This document shows positions 17,714 through 26,132 of a stretch of 64,000 nt of DNA, one piece after another. Source of the stretch: Vreelandella salicampi (GTDB lineage: Bacteria; Pseudomonadota; Gammaproteobacteria; Pseudomonadales; Halomonadaceae); the NCBI RefSeq assembly GCF_013415105.1, contig NZ_JACCDF010000003.1:186001-250000 (forward strand), given 5' to 3'. The notes under the pieces are model-generated. The model ran no database searches and was not told the origin of the DNA. It saw only the letters and a list, made by a program, of their open reading frames with translations. Both the position numbers and the translations under genes were made by a program. Within the stretch, counting starts at the first letter, position 1. Every line of letters starts with the position of its first letter.

Positions 17714-20700
17714 CTAATTTATCTCATTTATATTTTTAATGAACAAGTTAAAGCATTCAATTTCTTCCACAACATCTTCTACTAGAATGCAATAAGAAGA
17801 CTCATGTACAGGAATCTCAATTTTTTTATGTTGACATGAGATTTTTATAAAAGCATTTGTAAGTACATGGTCAAATTCTATGAAAATTCTATGAAAATAT
17901 TTATTTACTCTTTCCACATAATGAATATTGTACTCAAAAAGATCCCAACCGAATTTTTCAGATATTTCTCTTTGAGACCTGCCAGAACCAGTCAAGCTGG
18001 TTGCTACATCACATATAGCTAGATTTGGAACGGACACGTAACACTCATCGTTAAACTTGTCCGTCACAGGCCACATAGCTATGTCAGATGGATCAACTAA
18101 CTTCGACCATTCCTCTAATAATAACTCTAGTGCAACTGCGTCGAACGCAACAGCAAATGTGCCTGTAGTTTGATTCGGTCGGTAATAGAACCCTGAAGAA
18201 ATATAGTTTACATCAGAATTCCATTTTCCCGCCCCAAGATAAAAAATTTTGAAGTCTTTAGGGTGCCTCTGAAAGTATAGCGAAAAGAAATCTTTATGAA
18301 GTAAGATATCCGCTTCAAATATCAAAATTTTCTTATATCCATTTTTCAAAGCATCCTTAGCGACGCTTATGAAACTAGCAAGGTGCCCCATAGCACCTAT
18401 AGTCAACCTCTTTCGTTTTGCTCGACGCTCCCAGTTGGTAGCAAAAGGTTGTTTAGAGTAGTGTTCAAATTCATCTTTTAACTCAATTCGCCCATCAACG
18501 CCTTTGAAATAGTTGATTTTTAATCCGTTATTTTTTGAAAGAAACTCCAGTTTTCTTTTTTCTGACTCATTTATATATATACCATAGATATTATCATATT
18601 GGTTAGAAAAAAAGCTTTTCTCCCACCCCCTTTTATTAGGAATATCTACACCATAGTTTCTGGCGATATTAAGAACGTGCCATTCTAAGCTAAAATTACT
18701 TAGTAAGTAATTATTTTTATATCTAGTTTTATGAACTGATAAACGCTTAACTGAATGGAAGATTTTTTTGTCCAAGTCTTCTATTGATTCAATAAAGAAC
18801 TGGTAATCTTTACCCAGTATTTTCTCATGTAAATCAGTTCTAAAACAAATTACGTTACACCCTGAAGATAGGCAGTCTAGCATTTTAGTCGAAACTTGGG
18901 TCGAGTTTTGCTCATTAGGCTCCCATAAGCTGAACGACAAATCGCTACTTTCAAGTATTTCATCACATCTTTCTTGGGAAACTTTTTCCTCAACAGATAC
19001 GCAGCAAATCGACCTTAATTTGTCTACCAAGGATACAACTTCAGATCTTTCTTTTGCATCTTCGTAAAAAATTTTACCAATAGCAATGTTTACTTCAATA
19101 TTAAAATTGAACTTATGCAACATGTTGATAAGTGAACTTAAAAGGTTGTAACTATAACACTCAGATCGAAGCGTGCCTATATAGCTAACTACAACTTTTT
19201 TGTTTCTTTTTTTTATGATTTTTTTATTTTTTGGAAAATTTATCAGTGGTGGAATGAGAATATTTTTTTTGTCGCCTATCAACTTTATAGTTTTATTCCG
19301 AAGCTCTTCCGTCTGGAATGCTAACTCACCAACGGAGCGAAAGATAGCTAAGTCCTCTTCGCTGGGATTTTTAGTTAATGGGCAATAATAACATATTTTC
19401 GAAGCGTATCTTTTGTCAAACCAAATATTGCGCTGCCCCCAGCCTCGAACAAAAATAGTATCAAAATCTAACTCTTGATCTAACCGATAGATCTCCTCCC
19501 TTACTGATTCAGAATCACAAAATAAAAGGTTTAAATTTTTTTGGTTTTTTATTCGCGATTTGAAATTGTCTCCTGTTTTTTGAACACTAAGCAAATAAAC
19601 TTCCTCAAAAACCTGAGAATAAATATTTGCAATGTTAGCAATAAAAACACTGGATCCATCAATTGTGGAAAGGCCCAGATTTGTAAAAATCAACGCCTTT
19701 GACTTTTTTTTGATCAACGCTTTTTCAGAGACAGCGACTTGAGTTGGCGGAATAGCCTGTACTTTAATATTACGGACTATGATCTCTTCTCCGCTTTGGT
19801 GATTAAATGTACACAGACCAAGCGAGATTTGAGTTATGTCTGCGGGCACTACGAACTTATGCTGCTTAAGTACTTTCCCTCTAGTTGGTACCAGATAAAT
19901 AAAATATGAGCTAAAGTGCTCTGATTTGGAAAGTTTTCCCAGGGGCTGATCAATACGGTTACCGCTGGCATCCTTCCCTTGCAGCAACAATACAGCCTTA
20001 CGATTCTGTCCTTCGCGGATATTGCGATATTCTACCTCTGCAGAAATTGATATGTAGCGCTCTTCAGTTACATCAAAGTTAAGCCATGTCGGCTCTTTAG
20101 GCTGAAGCGTGATCGGCTCAATGTGTTTAAGCAGAAGTTCCAGGGCAACTTCTTGCCTAGATGGATTCGTTTTGACTTGTTCGGTTGTGCTTAGCCCACT
20201 CTCTTCCCCATTCAGCACCTTGACTATCAACTCGGTGCGCGCTGAAAACAGCAGCTCGGTACTTATTTTCGATGCTGGCAGCTTCAGTGCCTTCTGAAGG
20301 GCTTGCGCTAGGCTCCCCACTTTCCCCGCCTCAAAACTCACCACACCGTTATGCTGTTGCGCGTATTCCACCAGCGGCACCACATCAGAAACCACCAGCC
20401 GCTTGCCATAGGCCAAGGCTTCGGCTGCTTTCATGGGCGGCACCAACTCACACACCGGCAGCTTTTTACGCGGGATAACAACCGCATCTATCAGCGCGTA
20501 GTAATCCGCCACGTGGGCATGGGGCACGCGGCCTACCTGAATTAGCCAAGGTTGATTCGTGAACGTCTTATTGCCAGTTGTTACTTCAGTAATCAGTTGG
20601 TCATCGCCTACCAGCAGCAGCTTGAGTTTTTCGCCCTTTTGCACCAATTGGGTGCAGGCTTCGAGCAGCACATCCAGACCTTCATAGGCGCTGAAGCTGC

Positions 20701-21448
20701 CCACGTAGCCAATAACTTTTTCGTTTTCCTGAATGCCCAGTTGCTGCTTGAGCGTTGGGTCGGCTGGCTTGTTTTTAGGAAGCTCGCTCACGCCGTTGGG
20801 CACTATCTCAATACGGTTGGCGTCTATGCCGCGATTGACCAGCTCGTCCAACATCGGCTGGTTGAGTGTGAACACCTTGCGCGCTTGCTTGGCGACAAAG
20901 GCATCGCGCTCGGCTTCTTGCTTGAACGCCGGTGTATTGGCATAACCCGGTTCGCGGGCATCGCGGGAAAGCTCCCAAAAGCCGCGCACTTCATTGTAGA
21001 AGGGCAGGCCCAAGCGCTTGGCGGCAATCCATGCCGGCAAGCCAACCATCCAGTTAGACGCAGCCAGCACCACTGCCGGGCGATAAACCTGGAAGAGTTC
21101 GATGAAACGCGCCACGTTTGCTTCCAGCTGAGCGCGTTCACCGTTGGGGGCTTGGCCGTTTTTCCAGCGGCTGTGGATATAGCGCACGCTGTTGACCGTT
21201 ACTTCCGGGGTGATATCGCTTTTGACTCCCACTAGCTCCCAAGGTCGGCCGGGGCGCACAAAGCACAGCGTTTCAAAACCGTGCTGGTTGAGCGCCTGAG
21301 CAATGCCTTGTGTGCGTATGGCGTAGCCGTTGCTGGCGTAGCTTTGCCCGTGGCTCACCACGTAAGCTACGCGCCCTTCAATAGGCTGAGCGATGGGGGC
21401 GGCGGGTTGATCGGCAAGCTGGGTAGCAAGGTGGAGAAGTTCGTCCAT
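17714..21448 (-). CDS. Three-domain chimeric glycosyltransferase (GT4 + GT-B + GT25-like)
   Basis: The ATG at 21448 (MDELLHLATQ) is preferred, because upstream codons run through a repeat. The 1244-residue product has a GT4 domain at about 1-420 (AYVVSHGQSYASNGYAIR, VIGYVGSFSAYEGLDVLL). A beta-sandwich follows at about 440-560. A second GT-B-like part lies at about 585-910 (ALIFTNLGLSTIDGSS, CYYCPLTKNPSEED). A C-terminal part at about 950-1200 resembles GT25 LPS transferases (GAMGHLASFISVAKDAL then ILIFEADILLHKDF, with EAD where GT25 usually has EDD). G+C falls from about 60% in the 5' part to near 30% in the 3' part, breaking around 19.7-20.2 kb. The gene therefore looks like a fusion of resident and imported sequence. 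Confidence 0.8.
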   Translation of the reverse strand: MDELLHLATQLADQPAAPIAQPIEGRVAYVVSHGQSYASNGYAIRTQGIAQALNQHGFETLCFVRPGRPWELVGVKSDITPEVTVNSVRYIHSRWKNGQAPNGERAQLEANVARFIELFQVYRPAVVLAASNWMVGLPAWIAAKRLGLPFYNEVRGFWELSRDAREPGYANTPAFKQEAERDAFVAKQARKVFTLNQPMLDELVNRGIDANRIEIVPNGVSELPKNKPADPTLKQQLGIQENEKVIGYVGSFSAYEGLDVLLEACTQLVQKGEKLKLLLVGDDQLITEVTTGNKTFTNQPWLIQVGRVPHAHVADYYALIDAVVIPRKKLPVCELVPPMKAAEALAYGKRLVVSDVVPLVEYAQQHNGVVSFEAGKVGSLAQALQKALKLPASKISTELLFSARTELIVKVLNGEESGLSTTEQVKTNPSRQEVALELLLKHIEPITLQPKEPTWLNFDVTEERYISISAEVEYRNIREGQNRKAVLLLQGKDASGNRIDQPLGKLSKSEHFSSYFIYLVPTRGKVLKQHKFVVPADITQISLGLCTFNHQSGEEIIVRNIKVQAIPPTQVAVSEKALIKKKSKALIFTNLGLSTIDGSSVFIANIANIYSQVFEEVYLLSVQKTGDNFKSRIKNQKNLNLLFCDSESVREEIYRLDQELDFDTIFVRGWGQRNIWFDKRYASKICYYCPLTKNPSEEDLAIFRSVGELAFQTEELRNKTIKLIGDKKNILIPPLINFPKNKKIIKKRNKKVVVSYIGTLRSECYSYNLLSSLINMLHKFNFNIEVNIAIGKIFYEDAKERSEVVSLVDKLRSICCVSVEEKVSQERCDEILESSDLSFSLWEPNEQNSTQVSTKMLDCLSSGCNVICFRTDLHEKILGKDYQFFIESIEDLDKKIFHSVKRLSVHKTRYKNNYLLSNFSLEWHVLNIARNYGVDIPNKRGWEKSFFSNQYDNIYGIYINESEKRKLEFLSKNNGLKINYFKGVDGRIELKDEFEHYSKQPFATNWERRAKRKRLTIGAMGHLASFISVAKDALKNGYKKILIFEADILLHKDFFSLYFQRHPKDFKIFYLGAGKWNSDVNYISSGFYYRPNQTTGTFAVAFDAVALELLLEEWSKLVDPSDIAMWPVTDKFNDECYVSVPNLAICDVATSLTGSGRSQREISEKFGWDLFEYNIHYVERVNKYFHRIFIEFDHVLTNAFIKISCQHKKIEIPVHESSYCILVEDVVEEIECFNLFIKNINEIN

Positions 21449-21486
21449 GGGTATCCGGTGTTCTGAGGTGATGGATGGAAGCCGCA

Positions 21487-21527
21487 GGCGCCTTCGGCGC
21501 CATTCGCCCGGCGGAGCCGGCCTCCCA
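21487..21527. repeat. REP-like GC-rich hairpin repeat
   Basis: Between wecC and the chimeric transferase are two adjacent hairpins: GGCGCC-TTC-GGCGCC at 21487-21501 and CCGGC-GGA-GCCGG within 21503-21527. The second lies inside CGCCCGGCGGAGCCGG followed by CCTCCCAC. A related sequence, CGCCCGTTGAGGCGG followed by CCTCCCAC, occurs at 33868-33892. This suggests a second dispersed REP-like family in the genome. It is not coding, although frames cross it. Confidence 0.5.
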
Positions 21528-21542
21528 CAAAGGGCGGTGGTT

Positions 21543-22823
21543 CTAGCCGAGTAGGCCAACGGCATCGATGATGCTTTGTTTGGCCCTTACGGCATCAGCC
21601 TGAGCAATGAAGCTCTTGTGCTTGACCAGCACACAGACGACATCGGCCTGAGCCAGGGCTTCGTCCAGAGTGGCGAGTTCAACCTGGGGTTGGTCGAGGG
21701 AGTTAGGCAGCACCTGGATATTGGGTTCCACCACCTGCACCCGGCAGCCCAATTCGGCGATCTGCTGGGCGATACCCAGGGCAGGACTTTCGCGTAGGTC
21801 GTCGATGTTTGGCTTAAAGGCTAACCCTAAGCAGGCCACGGTGAGGTCGCTGCGGCGCGAATGAGGGTATTCACGGTGGTAGTGCTCCAGAGCGCCGTTT
21901 ACTCGCTGCAGCACCCATTGGGGCTTGGCGTCGTTGACTTCACGGGCGGCACGAATGATTTTGGCTTGCGCCGGGCAGGCATCCACAATGAACCAGGGGT
22001 CCACGGCGATGCAGTGGCCGCCTACGCCCGCCCCTGGGGTCAGAATATTGACCCGAGGGTGACGGTTGGCCAGGGCGATCAGCTCCCAGACATTGATATC
22101 GAGCTCGTGACAAATGGTGGACAGCTCATTGGCGAAAGCAATGTTTACATCGCGAAAGCTATTTTCGGTGAGCTTGGCCATTTCGGCCGTGCGTGCGGTG
22201 GTTAGAACGCATTCGCCTTCGACCACCATCTGGTAGAGCGCACAGGCTACTTCAGCACACCTTGGCGTCATACCACCGATCACCCGGTCGTTTTCTACCA
22301 GTTCACGAATCACATGGCCGGGCAGCACGCGTTCTGGGCAATGCGCAATACGGATATCCGACGCTTCACCATGGGTTTGCGGGAAGGTGAGGTCCGGCCT
22401 TGCTTCGGCCAGCCAGGCAGCCAACTGTTCGGTGGCGCCTATTGGAGAGGTGGATTCCAGTACCACCAGGTTTCCTGCCTGCAGTATTGGTGCGATGGAT
22501 TTTGCAGCGGCTTCAATGTAGCTCAGGTCGGCCTTATGGTTCTGGCCGTTTTCATCGGTGTGAAAAGGCGTGGGTACTGCCACCATGAAGGCGTCCGCAG
22601 GCTCCGGTTTCGTCGTGGCGCGAAGATAACCTTCCGTGACAGCTGCATGCACTACAATATCTAGTTCAGGCTCTACGATATGAATTTGGCCGCCATTGAT
22701 GGTATCAACAGTTTTCTGGTCAATGTCGACTCCAATAACCTGCTTTCTACGTGAAGCAAAAACAGCAGCGGTTGGCAGGCCGATATAACCTAGCCCGATC
22801 ATGGAGATAGTGTTGAATAGCAT
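21543..22823 (-). CDS. wecC: UDP-N-acetyl-D-mannosamine dehydrogenase
   Basis: WecC oxidises UDP-ManNAc twice to UDP-ManNAcA with NAD. Starting at ATG 22823 gives 426 residues, close to the family norm; the extra upstream codons overlap the wecB end and are unlikely. The NAD loop SMIGLGYIGLPTAAVFA is at the N-terminus. CPERVLPG and LTENSFRDVNIAFANE form the middle helix region, and the catalytic cysteine is in GAGVGGHCIAVDP. KPNIDDLRESPAL is the usual C-terminal NDP-sugar site. It follows wecB by 19 bases. The product is a candidate substrate for the AsnB-like protein upstream on the transcript's 3' side. Confidence 0.95.
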   Translation of the reverse strand: MLFNTISMIGLGYIGLPTAAVFASRRKQVIGVDIDQKTVDTINGGQIHIVEPELDIVVHAAVTEGYLRATTKPEPADAFMVAVPTPFHTDENGQNHKADLSYIEAAAKSIAPILQAGNLVVLESTSPIGATEQLAAWLAEARPDLTFPQTHGEASDIRIAHCPERVLPGHVIRELVENDRVIGGMTPRCAEVACALYQMVVEGECVLTTARTAEMAKLTENSFRDVNIAFANELSTICHELDINVWELIALANRHPRVNILTPGAGVGGHCIAVDPWFIVDACPAQAKIIRAAREVNDAKPQWVLQRVNGALEHYHREYPHSRRSDLTVACLGLAFKPNIDDLRESPALGIAQQIAELGCRVQVVEPNIQVLPNSLDQPQVELATLDEALAQADVVCVLVKHKSFIAQADAVRAKQSIIDAVGLLG

Positions 22824-22842
22824 GATGTTTTTCCGAGGATGA

Positions 22843-23958
22843 TTAGCGGGCGAGAGCATCGCGGATGCGTTGGCAAGCCTTGCCGTCACCGTAGGGGTTG
22901 TGGGCGTAGCTCATGGCGTTGTAAGACTCTTCATCCGTTAGCAGGCGGTTGAGTTCATTTGTAATGGTGGCTACATCAGTGCCTACCAACTTTACGGTAC
23001 CGGCTGAAACGGCTTCGGGACGCTCAGTGGTATCGCGCATAACTAATACAGGCTTACCCAGAGAAGGCGCTTCTTCCTGGATGCCCCCAGAGTCGGTGAG
23101 AATGATATGGGCGCGGTTCATCAGGTAAACGAACGGCAGATAGTCTTGCGGCTCGATCAGGTGGACGTTGTCAACTTCGGCCAATAAGCGGTTAACCGGC
23201 TCACGCACGTTGGGATTTAAGTGAACGGGATAGAGAATTTGCGTATCAGGGTGGGATTGCGCGGTTTCTCTCAGTGCTTGGCAAATACGTTCAAAACCAC
23301 CACCAAAACTTTCGCGTCGGTGACCTGTCACGAGTATCAATCGCTTTTTTTCATCCAACATAGGAAAGCGAGCGGCAAGTTCAGTTGCCAGTGATTGGTC
23401 ACTGTCGAACTTTCTTGTAACGTCAAGCAGCGCATCAATCACCGTGTTGCCGGTGACGTGAATGTTGCTTGAACTTACACCCTCGTTTAGTAAATTTTGT
23501 TGAGAGATTTCCGTGGGTGCAAAGTGTACCGACGCTAATGCGCCGGTTAGCTTACGGTTGCCTTCCTCTGGCCAAGGAGAGTAGAGGTTGCCCGTACGTA
23601 AGCCTGCCTCTACATGACCAACGGCTATTTGTTGGTAATAGCATGCTAGCGAGGTGGCAAAGGTGGTGGCAGTATCACCGTGTACCAATACGATATCGGG
23701 TTTGAACTCTTCCAGTACTGGTTTAAGACCTTGCAGGATGCCACACGTTACATCGTTAAGATCTTGGCCTGGTTTCATGATGTCCAGGTCATACTCTGGT
23801 GTTAACTCAAATAGCGAGAGTACTTGATCAAGCATTTCCCGGTGTTGAGCGGTAACGCATACGCGGGCTTCAAAGCGCTCATCCGTGGCAAGATGCAGCG
23901 CAAGCGGGGCCATCTTGATAGCCTCGGGTCGTGTTCCGAACACAGTGAGAACTTTCAT
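22843..23958 (-). CDS. wecB: UDP-N-acetylglucosamine 2-epimerase (non-hydrolysing)
   Basis: WecB converts UDP-GlcNAc to UDP-ManNAc. The ATG at 23958 is chosen for its GAAGGGA ribosome site and the canonical [19 protein letters not shown] start, giving 371 residues. Other family marks are [28 protein letters not shown] and [17 protein letters not shown] with RDTTERPE. It is paired with wecC and fed by the GlmS/GlmU route. Together they imply N-acetylmannosaminuronic acid in the glycan. The next upstream gene ends 20 bases away, which suggests one transcript. Confidence 0.96.
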   Translation of the reverse strand: MKVLTVFGTRPEAIKMAPLALHLATDERFEARVCVTAQHREMLDQVLSLFELTPEYDLDIMKPGQDLNDVTCGILQGLKPVLEEFKPDIVLVHGDTATTFATSLACYYQQIAVGHVEAGLRTGNLYSPWPEEGNRKLTGALASVHFAPTEISQQNLLNEGVSSSNIHVTGNTVIDALLDVTRKFDSDQSLATELAARFPMLDEKKRLILVTGHRRESFGGGFERICQALRETAQSHPDTQILYPVHLNPNVREPVNRLLAEVDNVHLIEPQDYLPFVYLMNRAHIILTDSGGIQEEAPSLGKPVLVMRDTTERPEAVSAGTVKLVGTDVATITNELNRLLTDEESYNAMSYAHNPYGDGKACQRIRDALAR

Positions 23959-23978
23959 GGTGCTTCCCTTCGTTAACA

Positions 23979-24281
23979 TTAACACTTATCTATCAGTTGA
24001 TATTCCAGCTCTTGGCAGCGGTTGTAGTAGTGTTCTAAAAGCTGCTGAGTATCTGATAGCTGTTGGCTGATGGCATCGTTGCTTAACCTTGGTTGAGGGG
24101 TTAGAGCGGCGTTAATTTTTTTAGGGCGACCTTTTGCGAGCGCTTTTTCACACACCGCTACGTTGGCGGCAAATAATTGTGAGCCATACTGGTTAGCTGC
24201 TTCTTGATAAAGTGCTTTAGCGCTTCGGTAATCGCCTTTTTTAAAAGCACTATTGGCACGCTGTACAAGTAAGTTAGCCAT
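23979..24281 (-). CDS. Small helical (TPR-like) protein
   Basis: The frame of 100 residues starts at ATG 24281 with AAGGA about eight bases upstream. The first 45 residues ([26 protein letters not shown]) resemble a single tetratricopeptide hairpin of the type found at the N-terminus of transferases and sulfotransferases in glycan loci. The C-terminal 40 residues ([24 protein letters not shown]) form a short coiled coil. It could be a stand-alone partner protein or the N-terminal remnant of a larger gene whose body was replaced by the cassette next door. No function is assigned. Confidence 0.65.
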   Translation of the reverse strand: MANLLVQRANSAFKKGDYRSAKALYQEAANQYGSQLFAANVAVCEKALAKGRPKKINAALTPQPRLSNDAISQQLSDTQQLLEHYYNRCQELEYQLIDKC

Positions 24282-24338
24282 GGTGTGTTCCTTTACGTTG
24301 GTGCTTTCCAGTTGGGAGTTTTCTGGGGCCGCTGCTCT

Positions 24339-24373
24339 GAGATTGCTTCATCGCAGGCTTCTTGCAATGACAC
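24339..24373. repeat. Palindromic repeat, type A copy
   Basis: A diverged type A unit begins GAGATTGCTTCATCGCAGG and ends CTTGCAATGACAC. It sits between the 3' end of the DUF262/AAA/PLD cassette and the small helical protein, 11 bases from the cassette's last stop codon. It is the same family as the arrays at 9.7-10.0 and 31.1-33.8 kb. Confidence 0.85.
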
Positions 24374-24384
24374 TGGAGGGCGAT

Positions 24385-25092
24385 TCAGGCTTTTTTCTGG
24401 CGCACCAGCAGGGTGCATTCTTTGCTTGTATCAAACAGGTAGTCGATACCGCTGGTGATCACGATTTCGACGCTGTTATCAATAAGTAAGTAGCGGTCGT
24501 GAACGTTTGCGTAACGTGGGTCGGTATTTTCTTTCACTTTCCACTCGGCACAAATCTGCTTAATCGAGCTGGCGGCATCTTGCGGTAACTTGTTGAAAAA
24601 CAGCGTGAGCGCTTTACGTGGAAATAACTGAAAAAACGGAGTGACGCTTTTTCGGCCTGATGGTGAAAACAGATAGGGATCAATTACGGTGACCGTTTTG
24701 GCATCCGCCAGTAGCGCTGTTAGCCACTCATGGGCTTTGGCTCTGGCTTCCCCGGGCTTTAAGGTCATCACAAATTCGCTATTGATGCTGTCTCCACTCA
24801 CGGCGGTGGCTGGGTAGTGCGTTTGGTTGCCGCTGAGCAATAACTTATAACGGGTGCGCGGAGCCAGCTCCTGCGGTGTTTGCGTGACGAGGCCCTGGCT
24901 CGCCAGTTGCTGAAATAGGATATTATCGTCTACACCGATGGCTTTCAGCTGTTCGACGCTGGTGATGTGCGGCGGGTGGTAAAGTCGTAGTAAATTTTGA
25001 ATGATGGCTGTGCTGGTTTCGCTAAGTGCACCCCTTTTAAAGTCATGGAAGGCTTTCAATAGCTCATCTTCCATGGCTAAGGTGTAGTCCAT
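24385..25092 (-). CDS. PLD-like C-terminal protein of a three-gene defence-type cassette
   Basis: Translation probably starts at ATG 25092 within TGATG, directly coupled to the ATPase stop, giving 235 residues. The N-terminal half is helical and unassigned. The C-terminal half has alternating strands (TVTVIDPYLFSP) and the segment VHDRYLLIDNSVEIVITSG followed by IDYLFDTSKECTLLV. This resembles the HDRFLIID-type half-site seen in phospholipase-D-like proteins of defence loci, although the classical HxK is replaced by HDR. With the ATPase and DUF262 genes it forms an overlapping operon, so it is a candidate effector or partner subunit. Nuclease activity is an inference. Confidence 0.65.
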   Translation of the reverse strand: MDYTLAMEDELLKAFHDFKRGALSETSTAIIQNLLRLYHPPHITSVEQLKAIGVDDNILFQQLASQGLVTQTPQELAPRTRYKLLLSGNQTHYPATAVSGDSINSEFVMTLKPGEARAKAHEWLTALLADAKTVTVIDPYLFSPSGRKSVTPFFQLFPRKALTLFFNKLPQDAASSIKQICAEWKVKENTDPRYANVHDRYLLIDNSVEIVITSGIDYLFDTSKECTLLVRQKKA

Positions 25093-26132
25093 CAACCTAT
25101 CTCCAGCAGTTCGCTTAAGGTGGAGTCGAAAAAGCCGGTGGGAAAGTTCACCGCTTGGCGATCTTCATCACAGAAATGCCCACTAGGCAGTATGCCTAGC
25201 GTGATGAAGGGTTCTGCTACGCTGGGTTTGTAATACAGTGCCACATCCGTTGGTTTTAACTGTTGCTTGTAGACTTCATAGCGAACGCGGTTGATCAGGT
25301 GTTCGCAGTGGGTTTCCACCACTAGCTGTACCCCCCGTGCGGCCAAGAATGCCAGCAACACACCAAGGCGAGATTGCGCGCCTGGATGAAGGTGAATCTC
25401 GGGGTTTTCGATCAATAATAGGTGCCCAGGTTTGGCGGTTAGGCACATGATCAAGAGCTTTAACAAGTAGCTATTGCCCGCGCCGGTGTTCAGCGGTGAA
25501 ACCTCACCAAGGTCACCCATGGTAAAGCTCAGCTTGACGCTGGTGCTGGTGACTTTTTGGGTTCTGGGTTCGCAGGTGACATCGGTAATGTAACTGAGCC
25601 ACCAAGCCAGTTGCGCTTTTAGCGTTTGCGCCGATGCTTCGGGCTTTACCAATGCTTCATGAAGGGGTTTGTCTTTATGCAGCTCAAAATGCCCGATGGC
25701 ATACTGCCCATGCTGACCAATGGGTAGCGCCTTGTTGAGCGAGGCTAGTTCTTCCGGGCCGCTGCGGTCGGCTGAGAGGTAAAACAGGGTTTCTTCGTAA
25801 CTTAGATCCATGCCTGGGTCGTGAATCACGCTGGCCCCGGTTTCCTTGATCCAGGCGTGCAAGGTTTCAGCCTTATCGTTGGTCAGGCATATCTGTACTT
25901 CTCTGGCTTCCGCTGTGCGGCATAGCACCTCTTCCAGCTGCACATAAGGCTTTATCACATCGCTTAAATACGCCAGATTGTTCTGCGGCTTGCTCCCCAA
26001 GGCCACTAACATGGCTTGTAACAGCGTCGATTTGCCGGACGCATTGGTACCGGACACCAGCGTTAGCGGGGCGAGAGCAAAGCGTTGCGCTTCAATGCAT
26101 TTGAAGGCGTTAATCTCGATATCTGTCAGCAT
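25092..26132 (-). CDS. AAA ATPase of the OLD/DUF3696 type
   Basis: The 346-residue product begins with the ABC-like head MLTDIEINAFKCIEAQRF and the Walker A GTNASGKSTLLQA at about 29-41. The C-terminal half shows a signature-like region (SPLNTGAGNSYLLKLL), the Walker B region LLLIENPEIHLHPGAQSRL and a switch histidine in VETHCEHLINRVR. The tail AVNFPTGFFDSTLSELL matches the DUF3696 end of this ATPase class. Such SMC/OLD-type ATPases sense nucleic acid and drive partner nucleases in phage-defence systems. It overlaps the DUF262 gene by seven bases and is coupled to the PLD-like gene by TGATG, so the three products are likely made together. Confidence 0.85.
   Translation of the reverse strand: MLTDIEINAFKCIEAQRFALAPLTLVSGTNASGKSTLLQAMLVALGSKPQNNLAYLSDVIKPYVQLEEVLCRTAEAREVQICLTNDKAETLHAWIKETGASVIHDPGMDLSYEETLFYLSADRSGPEELASLNKALPIGQHGQYAIGHFELHKDKPLHEALVKPEASAQTLKAQLAWWLSYITDVTCEPRTQKVTSTSVKLSFTMGDLGEVSPLNTGAGNSYLLKLLIMCLTAKPGHLLLIENPEIHLHPGAQSRLGVLLAFLAARGVQLVVETHCEHLINRVRYEVYKQQLKPTDVALYYKPSVAEPFITLGILPSGHFCDEDRQAVNFPTGFFDSTLSELLEIG

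Noticed and set aside
20552..21235. Plus-strand open frame of 227 codons
   Set aside because: It is antisense to the N-terminal GT4 domain of the chimeric transferase, which is well supported.
23979..24281. Calling the small helical protein a pseudogene of a larger transferase
   Set aside because: It has its own start, ribosome site and stop, and lies at normal spacing before wecB. Truncation is possible but not shown.
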